NCBI GenBank assembly: GCA_023424785.1
Contig: JAFADP010000134.1
Location: 1-11,586 of the forward strand
From: Bacillota bacterium
Lineage (GTDB): Bacteria > Bacillota > Clostridia > Clostridiales > Clostridiaceae
DNA: 11,586 nt
Direction: 5' to 3'
The position numbers and the translations under genes are program-made. Positions within the stretch are counted from its first letter, which is position 1. Every line of letters begins with the position of its first letter. The notes under the pieces were generated by a model, which searched no databases, was not told the origin of the DNA, and was given only the letters and a program-made list of their open reading frames with translations. Of this stretch, positions 5,501 to 11,586 are shown piece by piece.

Positions 5501-7201
5501 ATGGTTAATTTGAAGATAAATAATATAGATGTATGTGTTAAAGAAGGCACTACAATTTTGGAGGCTTGCAAAAAAGTGGGCATAAAAATTCCAACTTTAT
5601 GCCATATGACATTGCCTCATGGTGTGTTAGGAAATTGTAAAGGAAGTTGTAGAGTATGTGTTGTTAAAGTAAAAGGAAAATCAAAATTAGTAACTGCATG
5701 TTCAGAATTAGTAAAAGAAGGTATGGAGGTTATAACTAATTCTACAGAAGTTTTAGAAACAAGAAAAAATATAGTGGAATTATTGTTATCTAATCATCCT
5801 AATGACTGTTTAACTTGTGATAGAAATTTAACTTGTGAATTAAGAAAGTTAGCAGCAAATTTAGGCATAAATAGAGAATTATATAAAGGTGAAAAAAATA
5901 AATTTCCAAAGGATAATAGTTCTAAGGTCTTTAAAAGAGATATGAATAAATGTATTTTATGTAGAAGATGTGTTGTTGCTTGTAGGGAAATACAAAATAC
6001 TAATATATTAACTCCAATAAATAGAGGATTTGAAACTAAAATTGGAACATTTCTTGATAAACCAATAAGTGAAACAAATTGTACTTATTGTGGACAATGC
6101 GTAGGAGTATGTCCAACAGGTGCATTAACTGAAGAAATGGATTATAGAAAAATACCAAATATAATAGAAGATCCGGAAAAGTTTGTTATAGTACAAATGG
6201 CACCAGCTGTAAGGGTTGCTTTATGTGAAGAGTTTGGAGCAAAAAGTAATGAAATAACAACAGGTAAAATAGTAGCAGCACTTAAGTTATTAAATTTTGA
6301 TAAGGTATTTGATACAAATTTTTCTGCAGATTTAACTATAATGGAAGAAGCAAAAGAATTTATAAAAAGATTTGAAGAGAAAAAAGATTTGCCTTTAATA
6401 ACAAGTTGTTGTCCTGCATGGATTAGATTTGCAGAATTAAATTATAAAAATGAAATGAAATATATATCTTCCTGTAAGTCACCACAACAAATGTTTGGAG
6501 CTATTGCAAAAAGTTATTTGGCAGATAAATATAAAATAAAAAGAGAAAATATGATAGTAGTGTCTGTAATGCCATGTATAGCTAAAAAATATGAAGCTCA
6601 AAGAGAGGAACTTGCTGGAGATGTGGATATTGTAATAACTACAAGAGAATTGGCAAAATTAATAATGAAACATTCTATTGATATAGCAAATCTTAAAGAA
6701 GAGAAATTTGATAATCCTTTAGGTGTATCTACTGGAGCTGGTATGTTATTTGGAAGTAGCGGAGGAGTTATGGAAGCAGCACTGAGAACAGCTTATGAAT
6801 TCATTACTAAAAAGGAATTAGAAAAGGTTGATTTTACAGAAGTTAGAGGTCTTAAAGGAATTAAAGAAGCAACTATAAATTTAAGTGATAAGAGTATAAA
6901 TATAGCAGTAGTTAGTTCATTAAAAAATGCAGATAAGATTATGAAGGAAATAAGAGAAGGTAAATGTAAATATGATTTTATAGAAGTTATGGCATGTCCT
7001 GGAGGATGTATTAATGGTGGTGGTCAGCCATATATTAAGTATAATAGAGAAAAGTTAGAAGCACGTATGAATGGGGTATATGAAAATGATAAAAATAGTG
7101 AAATAAGAAAATCACATGAAAATCCAATTATTAAAGAAATTTATGAAGAGTTTTTAGATGAAGATAAGGCACATGAATTATTACATGTAAAGTATAAATA
7201 A
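5501..7201 (+). CDS. hydA: Trimeric [FeFe]-hydrogenase catalytic subunit HydA
   Basis: The H2-activating subunit, 566 residues, cytoplasmic. The H-cluster motifs are complete: TSCCPAW at 301-307 (Cys303 proton relay, Cys304 ligand), MPCIAKKYE with Cys359, and ACPGGCINGGG with Cys499 and Cys503. The N-terminal relay contains a plant-type [2Fe-2S] domain (Cys34, 50, 53, 67, plus Cys46 nearby), the His-ligated [4Fe-4S] site H99-x3-C103-x2-C106-x5-C112, and two [4Fe-4S] clusters (Cys151, 154, 157, 161; Cys194, 197, 200, 204). This is the M3 layout of Clostridium CpI; it lacks the extra C-terminal [2Fe-2S] domain of Thermotoga HydA (about 645 residues). ATG 5501 has AGGGGG (5487-5492) eight bases upstream; ATG 5495 is too close. 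Context with hydC and hydB argues for NADH plus ferredoxin dependence (bifurcation) rather than a ferredoxin-only monomer. The maturases must be elsewhere. Confidence 0.96.
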   Translation: MVNLKINNIDVCVKEGTTILEACKKVGIKIPTLCHMTLPHGVLGNCKGSCRVCVVKVKGKSKLVTACSELVKEGMEVITNSTEVLETRKNIVELLLSNHPNDCLTCDRNLTCELRKLAANLGINRELYKGEKNKFPKDNSSKVFKRDMNKCILCRRCVVACREIQNTNILTPINRGFETKIGTFLDKPISETNCTYCGQCVGVCPTGALTEEMDYRKIPNIIEDPEKFVIVQMAPAVRVALCEEFGAKSNEITTGKIVAALKLLNFDKVFDTNFSADLTIMEEAKEFIKRFEEKKDLPLITSCCPAWIRFAELNYKNEMKYISSCKSPQQMFGAIAKSYLADKYKIKRENMIVVSVMPCIAKKYEAQREELAGDVDIVITTRELAKLIMKHSIDIANLKEEKFDNPLGVSTGAGMLFGSSGGVMEAALRTAYEFITKKELEKVDFTEVRGLKGIKEATINLSDKSINIAVVSSLKNADKIMKEIREGKCKYDFIEVMACPGGCINGGGQPYIKYNREKLEARMNGVYENDKNSEIRKSHENPIIKEIYEEFLDEDKAHELLHVKYK

Positions 7202-7210
7202 TAAGAAACG

Positions 7211-7286
7211 AGTGTGAATTATTACTTTGTGATTACTCGAATTTGAAGTTTAAAAATAAAAGTAATAAATTCACACTTATTTTATT
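7211..7286 (+). terminator. Probable terminator of the hydCBA operon
   Basis: An 18-bp stem (7211-7228 with 7259-7277, one unpaired A at 7267) begins about 9 bases after the hydA stop and is followed by TATTTTATT. The 30-nt loop is larger than usual for an intrinsic terminator, so the structure may do more than terminate. Confidence 0.6.
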
Positions 7287-7333
7287 ATAAAAAATAATAA
7301 CATAGTATATAAATAAGTATTAGGAGGATGTTT

Positions 7334-7954
7334 ATGGCAAGAAAAAATAGAAACAAATATAAAAATTCAGGATATTGTAATAATTTTGATAATTTTAAAT
7401 TGCCTCCTTGTGCAAAGTTTTTAGGAAATATAAATCCATTAGTTAAAGATGGGAAAATAATTTATAGAAATAATAATAGATTGTATTTTTTTCTTACATA
7501 TAATTATACTATGTACAATAATATTACTTACGACTCTTTAAATCCAGCGACTTTTAATAATATATCTAATTCTAATATACAAGTAGAACCGTATTATTTT
7601 TTTATAGGATTGTATATAAATGAGGTTCAAAAGGGAAATATTAAATATAATGAAAATATAAAAATACATGATAATACATATGCAGATGGATTTATTAAAA
7701 ATGTATTAAGTAATAATTATGAAATAAATAATATATTTATACCTTCCTTAACTTATGCAATTTCTAATTCAAGTGCCATTCTTCCTTTTTATTTAGCTAC
7801 TATAGAAATTAGTTTAATTAATTATTATATTATATTTATGATAAGTAGGTTTTATAGTGAATATGGATTATTATTTTCGGATAATGCATATGTTACAAAT
7901 GATTTTATAAATAATGCACTTGCAAGTATATATGTTGAATTTAATAATTACTAA
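7334..7954 (+). CDS. Asn/Tyr/Ile-rich orphan protein, family not recognised
   Basis: I do not recognise this 206-residue protein. The start at ATG 7334 is clear: a perfect AGGAGG (7322-7327) lies six bases upstream, whereas the ATG at 7328 touches that site. The gene has a hairpin on each side, so it is probably a single-gene unit. The sequence opens with a basic Lys/Arg/Asn stretch (MARKNRNKYKNSGYC) and has about 18 percent Asn (37 by my count), many Tyr and Ile, only two Cys (15 and 26) and no signal peptide. The hydrophobic part at about 148-171 (ILPFYLATIEISLINYYIIF) could be a buried strand-helix or a weak membrane segment. There are no obvious repeats or catalytic motifs. The bias partly reflects low G+C. 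A structural or spore-related role is conceivable but unsupported. Confidence 0.75.
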   Translation: MARKNRNKYKNSGYCNNFDNFKLPPCAKFLGNINPLVKDGKIIYRNNNRLYFFLTYNYTMYNNITYDSLNPATFNNISNSNIQVEPYYFFIGLYINEVQKGNIKYNENIKIHDNTYADGFIKNVLSNNYEINNIFIPSLTYAISNSSAILPFYLATIEISLINYYIIFMISRFYSEYGLLFSDNAYVTNDFINNALASIYVEFNNY

Positions 7955-7977
7955 TATTATTTCTTCAAAATAAATAA

Positions 7978-8022
7978 GTGTTAGTAATTACTTAATAATA
8001 GGTAATTACTAACACCTTTTTT
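7978..8022. terminator. Bidirectional terminator between the orphan gene and bcp
   Basis: A perfect 14-bp stem (7978-7991 with 8002-8015) with a 10-nt loop is followed on the plus strand by six T (8017-8022), which overlap the end of the peroxiredoxin gene. On the minus strand it is followed by TTATTTATTTTG. It can therefore end both converging transcripts. Confidence 0.8.
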
Positions 8023-8485
8023 ATTTACCTTGTAAATAATTTAAAACGTCAACGGCATTTTCAGCAGCTTTAACTTTATCAAATACTTTATCAATAACTC
8101 CATTTTTAATTATGTAAGTAGTACGAACTACTCCCATAGAAACTTTTCCATAAAGCTTCTTTTCTTTATAAACATCATAAGCATTTATAGCTTTAAGTTC
8201 TGGGTCTGATAAAAGTATAAATGGTAATTCTTGTTTTGTAGCAAAATTCATATGAGCTCTAACGCTATCCTTACTTATTCCTATAACAGGAACATTAAGT
8301 TTTTCATATTCTGAATATGTATCTCTAAATCCACAAGCTTGTTTTGTACATCCTGGAGTTGAATCCTTTGGATAAAAGTATAAAACAACTGTTTCATATT
8401 GTTCAAATATATCCTTTAATGAAACTTCTTTTCCTTCTTTATCTAATAAATCAAATACAGGAGCTTTCATTCCTACTTCTAACAT
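8021..8485 (-). CDS. bcp: Thioredoxin-dependent peroxiredoxin, Bcp/PrxQ type
   Basis: A 154-residue peroxiredoxin of the Bcp/PrxQ class that reduces hydrogen peroxide and organic hydroperoxides in the cytoplasm, using thioredoxin as donor. The active site YPKDSTPGCTKQACGFRD carries peroxidatic Cys46 and, five residues on, Cys51, the resolving Cys of the atypical two-Cys PrxQ subclass. VVRTTYII further on supplies the conserved Arg. The N-terminus VGMKAPVFDLLDKEGKEVSL is typical of the family, and the length is normal. AGGTG (8495-8491) lies five bases before the ATG. The gene is probably monocistronic, ending in a shared hairpin. In an anaerobe with a highly oxygen-sensitive hydrogenase, a peroxide defence role fits, but adjacency here is not operonic. 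Confidence 0.94.
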   Translation of the reverse strand: MLEVGMKAPVFDLLDKEGKEVSLKDIFEQYETVVLYFYPKDSTPGCTKQACGFRDTYSEYEKLNVPVIGISKDSVRAHMNFATKQELPFILLSDPELKAINAYDVYKEKKLYGKVSMGVVRTTYIIKNGVIDKVFDKVKAAENAVDVLNYLQGK

Positions 8486-8517
8486 TAAATCACCTCATTA
8501 AAATATTAATTATTAAC

Positions 8518-8546
8518 AGTATAACATAAAAATAATTATTTTTTAA
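8518..8546 (-). promoter_or_regulatory. Probable bcp promoter with extended -10
   Basis: On the minus strand, TATACT at 8523-8518 is preceded by TGT (8526-8524), an extended -10 element. TTAAAA at 8546-8541 is a modest -35 with a 17-nt spacer. The start of transcription would be about 25-30 bases before the bcp ATG. Confidence 0.55.
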
Positions 8547-8602
8547 TAATAATTTTAGTTAAATATTTCAAGGTAGATTTTCAAAAACTAATATAATAAA
8601 AT

Positions 8603-8755
8603 AAATTTATCTGATGTCTAGTCGTTGTAACACTCCCTTGTTCTATATAACAGGGAGCTAACAACGGACACGACCCTAGATTAACTCAGCTAAATTCAGT
8701 AGGAGATAAAAACTCCTCCTGAATAAGTTTCGTTTTATATAAGGAGTTGAGAAAT
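8603..8755 (+). promoter_or_regulatory. Structured 5' leader RNA of the 2H phosphoesterase gene (unassigned cis-regulatory candidate)
   Basis: A consensus -10 TATAAT lies at 8592-8597, with no good -35, so a transcript would begin near 8603 and have about 150 nt before the ATG at 8756. This leader is noticeably richer in G and C than the flanks and folds in layers: an outer 5-bp helix (8617-8621 with 8676-8680), CGTTGT with ACAACG (8623-8628 with 8661-8666), and CTCCC-T-TGTT with AACA-GGGAG (8633-8642 with 8649-8657, one T bulged). A second hairpin at 8694-8724 follows. The segment AACTCCT (8711-8717) is fully complementary to AGGAGTT (8742-8748), which contains the ribosome site. I could not match it to a riboswitch, T-box or other RNA class I know. 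A regulatory leader is inference from structure and position. Confidence 0.45.
8694..8736 (+). terminator. Attenuator-like hairpin in the leader
   Basis: ATTCAG-T-AGGAG (8694-8705) pairs with CTCCT-C-CTGAAT (8713-8724), 11 bp with one T-C mismatch and a 7-nt loop. The following TTTCGTTTT (8728-8736) is a weak T-tract. It could act as a transcription attenuator; alternatively it controls translation by tying up CTCCT, which would otherwise pair with the ribosome site at 8742-8746. Confidence 0.45.
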
Positions 8756-9289
8756 ATGAGATATGTAATAGTTTCTGTTGTAAATGGAGAAGCAGGAGAT
8801 TTTAATAATAATATTAGAAAAGATCTTTTTAATAAATTTAAAGCAAAATCCTCTAAGTTACCAGCGCATTTTACTATAAAAGCTCCATTTGAATATGATG
8901 GAGATATAAGTGATTTAGAAGAATGTATTGAAAGCATATGTAGTAATGAAAAAGCAGCACCATATAAAATACATGGATATGACCACTTTAATGATAGAGT
9001 AATTTATATGAAAGTTATTATGTCAAAGGAAGGTAAGGTTATACATGATAAATTAATAGATAAAATGAGTACAATACCATATATTGAATTTAGGAAAAAT
9101 GATGGAAAAGATAAGGTTTTTCATGTTACATTAGCTTCTAAAAAAATAGGTCACATATATAAAAAGCTTTGGGATTATATAAATGAAAAGCCTTGTAATT
9201 TTTCTTGTAGCTTTGATAATGTATGCATATATAAATGGGAAGATAATACTTGGAAGCTTCATAAAAAGTTTAAATACTTAAATGTATAA
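8756..9289 (+). CDS. 2H phosphoesterase, 2'-5' RNA ligase / LigT-like
   Basis: A 177-residue protein of the 2H phosphoesterase superfamily (LigT, YjcG-like), whose members open or form 2'-5' or 2',3'-cyclic phosphate linkages in RNA or small nucleotides. The two catalytic H-x-T motifs are present and correctly spaced: HFTIKAPF (His38, Thr40) and HVTLASK (His123, Thr125). The N-terminal strand MRYVIVSVV and two-lobed length fit the family. The start at ATG 8756 has AGGAG (8742-8746) nine bases upstream; an in-frame TTG at 8747 overlaps that site. The substrate cannot be inferred. The gene stands alone behind an unusually structured leader, so its expression is probably conditional. It converges on helD with a shared terminator. 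Confidence 0.85.
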   Translation: MRYVIVSVVNGEAGDFNNNIRKDLFNKFKAKSSKLPAHFTIKAPFEYDGDISDLEECIESICSNEKAAPYKIHGYDHFNDRVIYMKVIMSKEGKVIHDKLIDKMSTIPYIEFRKNDGKDKVFHVTLASKKIGHIYKKLWDYINEKPCNFSCSFDNVCIYKWEDNTWKLHKKFKYLNV

Positions 9290-9316
9290 AACGAAAAATA
9301 ATTAAAAATATAAAAT

Positions 9317-9357
9317 GTCCCCCACAAATTTAACAATATAGTGGGGGACTAATTTTT
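9317..9357. terminator. Bidirectional terminator between the 2H phosphoesterase and helD
   Basis: A perfect 9-bp GC-rich stem (9317-9325 with 9341-9349) with a 15-nt loop lies between two convergent genes. It is followed by TAATTTTT on the plus strand and by ATTTTATATTTTTAA on the minus strand, so it can serve both. Confidence 0.75.
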
Positions 9358-11521
9358 AAATTATTGTATAAAGTGAGCTGTCTTTTGGTAATATAGCTTC
9401 AAGAGAAGTATTAGTATATATATGTAATTCATGCAGTGCTCTTGTACATGCTGTGTAGAAGAGATGTTTATCTTCATTATCTAAATATTTTTCTCCATCA
9501 GCTAAAATTACACCATCAAATTCTAGTCCTTTAGCTAAATATGATGTTATTACATTTATACCTATCTTAAAGTCACATTTATCACTAGTAATTAAATTAA
9601 TAGTGTTATCAATTTTGCTTAAATTATTAAATAGCTTTTCACAATTTTCTTTGTTTTTGCAAATAATAGCTATTGATTTATAGCCCTTATTTTTCATAGA
9701 GTTTATAGTATTATATATATCTTCTTCTAAGTTGTTATTAGTTAAGTGAATAGTTGGGTTCTCGCCCAATCTATCAACTGCTTCTATAGGTTCATGTGTA
9801 TCTAATATATCCTTAGTAAAAGTAGTTATATTATATGTAGAACGGTAACTCTTAGTTAAAGTTACTGTTTTAACATCATTAAATATTTCTGTAATACTAT
9901 TTTTATCTTTAACATTTGAATGTTTATCTATTCTTTGATTTAAATCACCCATAATAGTTATTGATGCATTAGGGAATGATCTTTTTATTATTTCATAGAA
10001 TAATGGACTATAATCTTGAGCTTCATCAATAAGGATATGCTTCATATTATCATAAGATTTAAATCCACTTAAAGCAGCTCTAATGTATATTATAGGTGTT
10101 ATATCTTCATATTTTACTTCATAATCATTTAAGTATTCTAATGAAAAATCTTTTATAGCACTTAAATTATCTTTACTGTACTTTTCAATATTAGACCATA
10201 GTAGTTTGTATATAGAAGTATTATTTAAAGTACTTACCATAGAATCTACTTGTCTATTAACTTCTTCTTTACAATAGTCATAAAATACCTTCTTATCTTC
10301 TACATAATCAAAGTTTGAGTTATCTTGCTTTGATAAATATTTATTTTCAACTTGAGAAAATAAGCTGGTTTTTATAACATCCATTCTATTTAAAAATGGA
10401 GTATCCTTAAATCTTTCGAAGAAGGTTTTTTCAACAGATTTTTTATTAATTATTTCTTTTTCATCTATTATTATTGGTTTAATATTAGTTATTAATCTTG
10501 GAATATCTTCAATAAAGCTATTTAATACAGCCATAAACTCTGAAGAGTTTTTATATTCCATAGAAGCTGCTTTTAATTTATTTAAATGAGAGTCGTTAGA
10601 ATATATAGAATCTAAATGCTCATTTTTACTTTCATAAATATAGTTTTGAGGTAAAAACTTCTTCGAGAATAACTCAAAAGTAGTTTGCTTAATATTACTT
10701 TCCCCAAGGTCAGGTAATACATCTGAAATATATTCTGCAAATACTTCATTTGGACTGAAGATTAATATATTATCTGCAGTAAGATTTTTTCTATGCTTAT
10801 ATAAAAGGTAAGCTGATCTATGTAATGCTATAGAAGTTTTTCCAGAACCAGCAGCCCCTTGAATAAATAACACTTTGCTATCATCACTTCTAATAATATC
10901 ATTTTGCTCTTTTTGAATAGAAGCTACTATATTCTTCATTTTATCTGTAGCATTATTACTTAATATAGAATTTAATGCTTCATCACAAAGACTTTCGTCA
11001 GAGTTATGCATAAATACAATCTCACCATTTTTAATGTTATATTGTCTTGTGAAATTTATTTCACCATGTATTCTTCTAACTGGAGCATCATAATATGCAG
11101 GGCCTACCTCAAAGTCATAAAACATATTTGCAACTGGAGAACGCCAGTCAAAAACAAACATATCAAAGTTTTCTTCATCTTCTATAGTAGATAAACCAAT
11201 ATAAAAGCTTTCAGCTTCTTCATTATCTTCTTTAAAGTCTAATCTTGCAAAGTATGGGTTATTAAGTTGCTTTTCTAAAGTTCTAATTCTTGCTATTTTC
11301 TTTGAATGTATTTTTTCATTTAAAGCAACTTGGCTACAATTCTCATTTACTTCTATTTCATCTAGTTCAGCTCTGTTATCCCATAAGAATCTTCTATGCT
11401 TTACTATTTCTTTATCTTGAATTTCGCTAGAAGCAGTATAAGAATCTAGTAAATCATTAATTTTTTCTATAGTACTTTTTAAGTATTTATTTTCATCTTC
11501 AATGTTTCTACCATTTATCAT
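9356..11521 (-). CDS. helD: HelD, RNA polymerase recycling ATPase (UvrD/Rep-like)
   Basis: A 721-residue superfamily-1 helicase-like ATPase of the HelD (COG3973) type. HelD proteins bind RNA polymerase and use ATP to strip it from DNA and recycle stalled or idle enzyme. A charged N-terminal coiled coil at about 5-90 matches the arm that enters the polymerase secondary channel. Motifs in order: Walker A GAAGSGKT (222-229), Walker B with DEAQ at ILIDEAQDYS (496-505), GDLNQRID (525-532), TKSYRST (556-562), YLAKGLEFDGVI (661-672) and FYTACTRALHEL (688-699). The insert between Walker A and B (about 260-490) is as large as in other HelDs. The ATG at 11521 has AAGGAG (11535-11530) eight bases upstream. 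The protein is slightly shorter than Bacillus HelD (about 774). It is complete and looks intact. Confidence 0.92.
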   Translation of the reverse strand: MINGRNIEDENKYLKSTIEKINDLLDSYTASSEIQDKEIVKHRRFLWDNRAELDEIEVNENCSQVALNEKIHSKKIARIRTLEKQLNNPYFARLDFKEDNEEAESFYIGLSTIEDEENFDMFVFDWRSPVANMFYDFEVGPAYYDAPVRRIHGEINFTRQYNIKNGEIVFMHNSDESLCDEALNSILSNNATDKMKNIVASIQKEQNDIIRSDDSKVLFIQGAAGSGKTSIALHRSAYLLYKHRKNLTADNILIFSPNEVFAEYISDVLPDLGESNIKQTTFELFSKKFLPQNYIYESKNEHLDSIYSNDSHLNKLKAASMEYKNSSEFMAVLNSFIEDIPRLITNIKPIIIDEKEIINKKSVEKTFFERFKDTPFLNRMDVIKTSLFSQVENKYLSKQDNSNFDYVEDKKVFYDYCKEEVNRQVDSMVSTLNNTSIYKLLWSNIEKYSKDNLSAIKDFSLEYLNDYEVKYEDITPIIYIRAALSGFKSYDNMKHILIDEAQDYSPLFYEIIKRSFPNASITIMGDLNQRIDKHSNVKDKNSITEIFNDVKTVTLTKSYRSTYNITTFTKDILDTHEPIEAVDRLGENPTIHLTNNNLEEDIYNTINSMKNKGYKSIAIICKNKENCEKLFNNLSKIDNTINLITSDKCDFKIGINVITSYLAKGLEFDGVILADGEKYLDNEDKHLFYTACTRALHELHIYTNTSLEAILPKDSSLYTII

Positions 11522-11552
11522 TTATTTGTCTCCTTATAATAGCAATTAATAA

Positions 11553-11581
11553 ATTTTAATAGTTATATTTATAAGTGTCAA
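11553..11581 (-). promoter_or_regulatory. helD promoter
   Basis: On the minus strand a consensus -35 TTGACA (11581-11576) and a near-consensus -10 TAAAAT (11558-11553) are separated by exactly 17 nt. Transcription would start about 25 bases before the helD ATG, upstream of its AAGGAG. Confidence 0.7.
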
Positions 11582-11586
11582 GTTTA

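Noticed and set aside
8344..8529. Plus-strand frame of 61 codons over bcp
   Set aside because: Antisense shadow of a clear peroxiredoxin gene; low-complexity Leu/Ile content.
8611..8680. Hammerhead ribozyme suggested by CTGATG at 8611-8616
   Set aside because: The required CUGANGA core is not met and no matching GAAA core segment is correctly placed.
8670..8740. tRNA-like or T-box element suggested by AACTCAGCTAAATTCAG
   Set aside because: No acceptor stem, no T-arm GTTCGA and no T-box AGGGTGGNACC sequence could be found.
8686..8937. Minus-strand frame of 83 codons over the leader and start of the 2H phosphoesterase gene
   Set aside because: It is antisense to a gene with catalytic motifs and has no family resemblance or ribosome site.
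11006..11194. Plus-strand frame of 62 codons inside helD
   Set aside because: Antisense shadow of helD with no ribosome site or recognisable sequence.

Overview
The window is very AT-rich DNA (by eye roughly a quarter G+C) with strong GGAGG-type ribosome binding sites, many intrinsic terminators, an [FeFe]-hydrogenase operon and gene families typical of anaerobic Firmicutes. It reads as chromosome of a Clostridium-like anaerobe (Clostridium sensu stricto is my best guess). I see no tRNA, rRNA, CRISPR array, insertion sequence or phage module.

Layout. 1-705 (-): an exported PTP-like phytase/inositol-phosphate phosphatase, cut by the window edge. 818-1183 (-) and 1300-1662 (+): a divergent pair, a NifX/NifB-type iron-sulfur/Mo-cluster binding protein and a DUF134 helix-turn-helix regulator, sharing a compact intergenic region whose two opposed promoters sit on one large dyad. 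1804-2434 (+): two broken genes, a GNAT acetyltransferase with its middle deleted and the C-terminal lobe of an APH(3')-type aminoglycoside phosphotransferase. 2468-2986 (+): an isochorismatase-like cysteine hydrolase. 3138-7201 (+): a tight three-gene operon for a trimeric [FeFe]-hydrogenase (NuoE-like HydC, NuoF-like HydB, catalytic HydA). 7334-7954 (+): an Asn/Tyr/Ile-rich orphan protein with no recognisable family. 8021-8485 (-): a Bcp/PrxQ peroxiredoxin. 8603-8755 (+): a structured, unassigned 5' leader before a 2H phosphoesterase (LigT/2'-5' RNA ligase-like) gene at 8756-9289. 9356-11521 (-): HelD, the RNA-polymerase-recycling helicase-like protein, with a good promoter just inside the window end.

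How the parts work together. The metabolic centre is the hydrogenase: HydC and HydB provide the NAD(H)/FMN side and an iron-sulfur relay, and HydA provides the H-cluster, an arrangement known from electron-bifurcating enzymes that couple NADH and reduced ferredoxin to H2. No H-cluster maturases (HydE, HydF, HydG) are in the window. Most other genes look like independent transcription units separated by hairpin terminators. The two observations most worth following are the symmetric overlapping divergent promoters at 1219-1276 and the leader RNA at about 8603-8755, whose second hairpin competes for an anti-Shine-Dalgarno sequence. I did not find convincing evidence of a wholly new multi-gene system.
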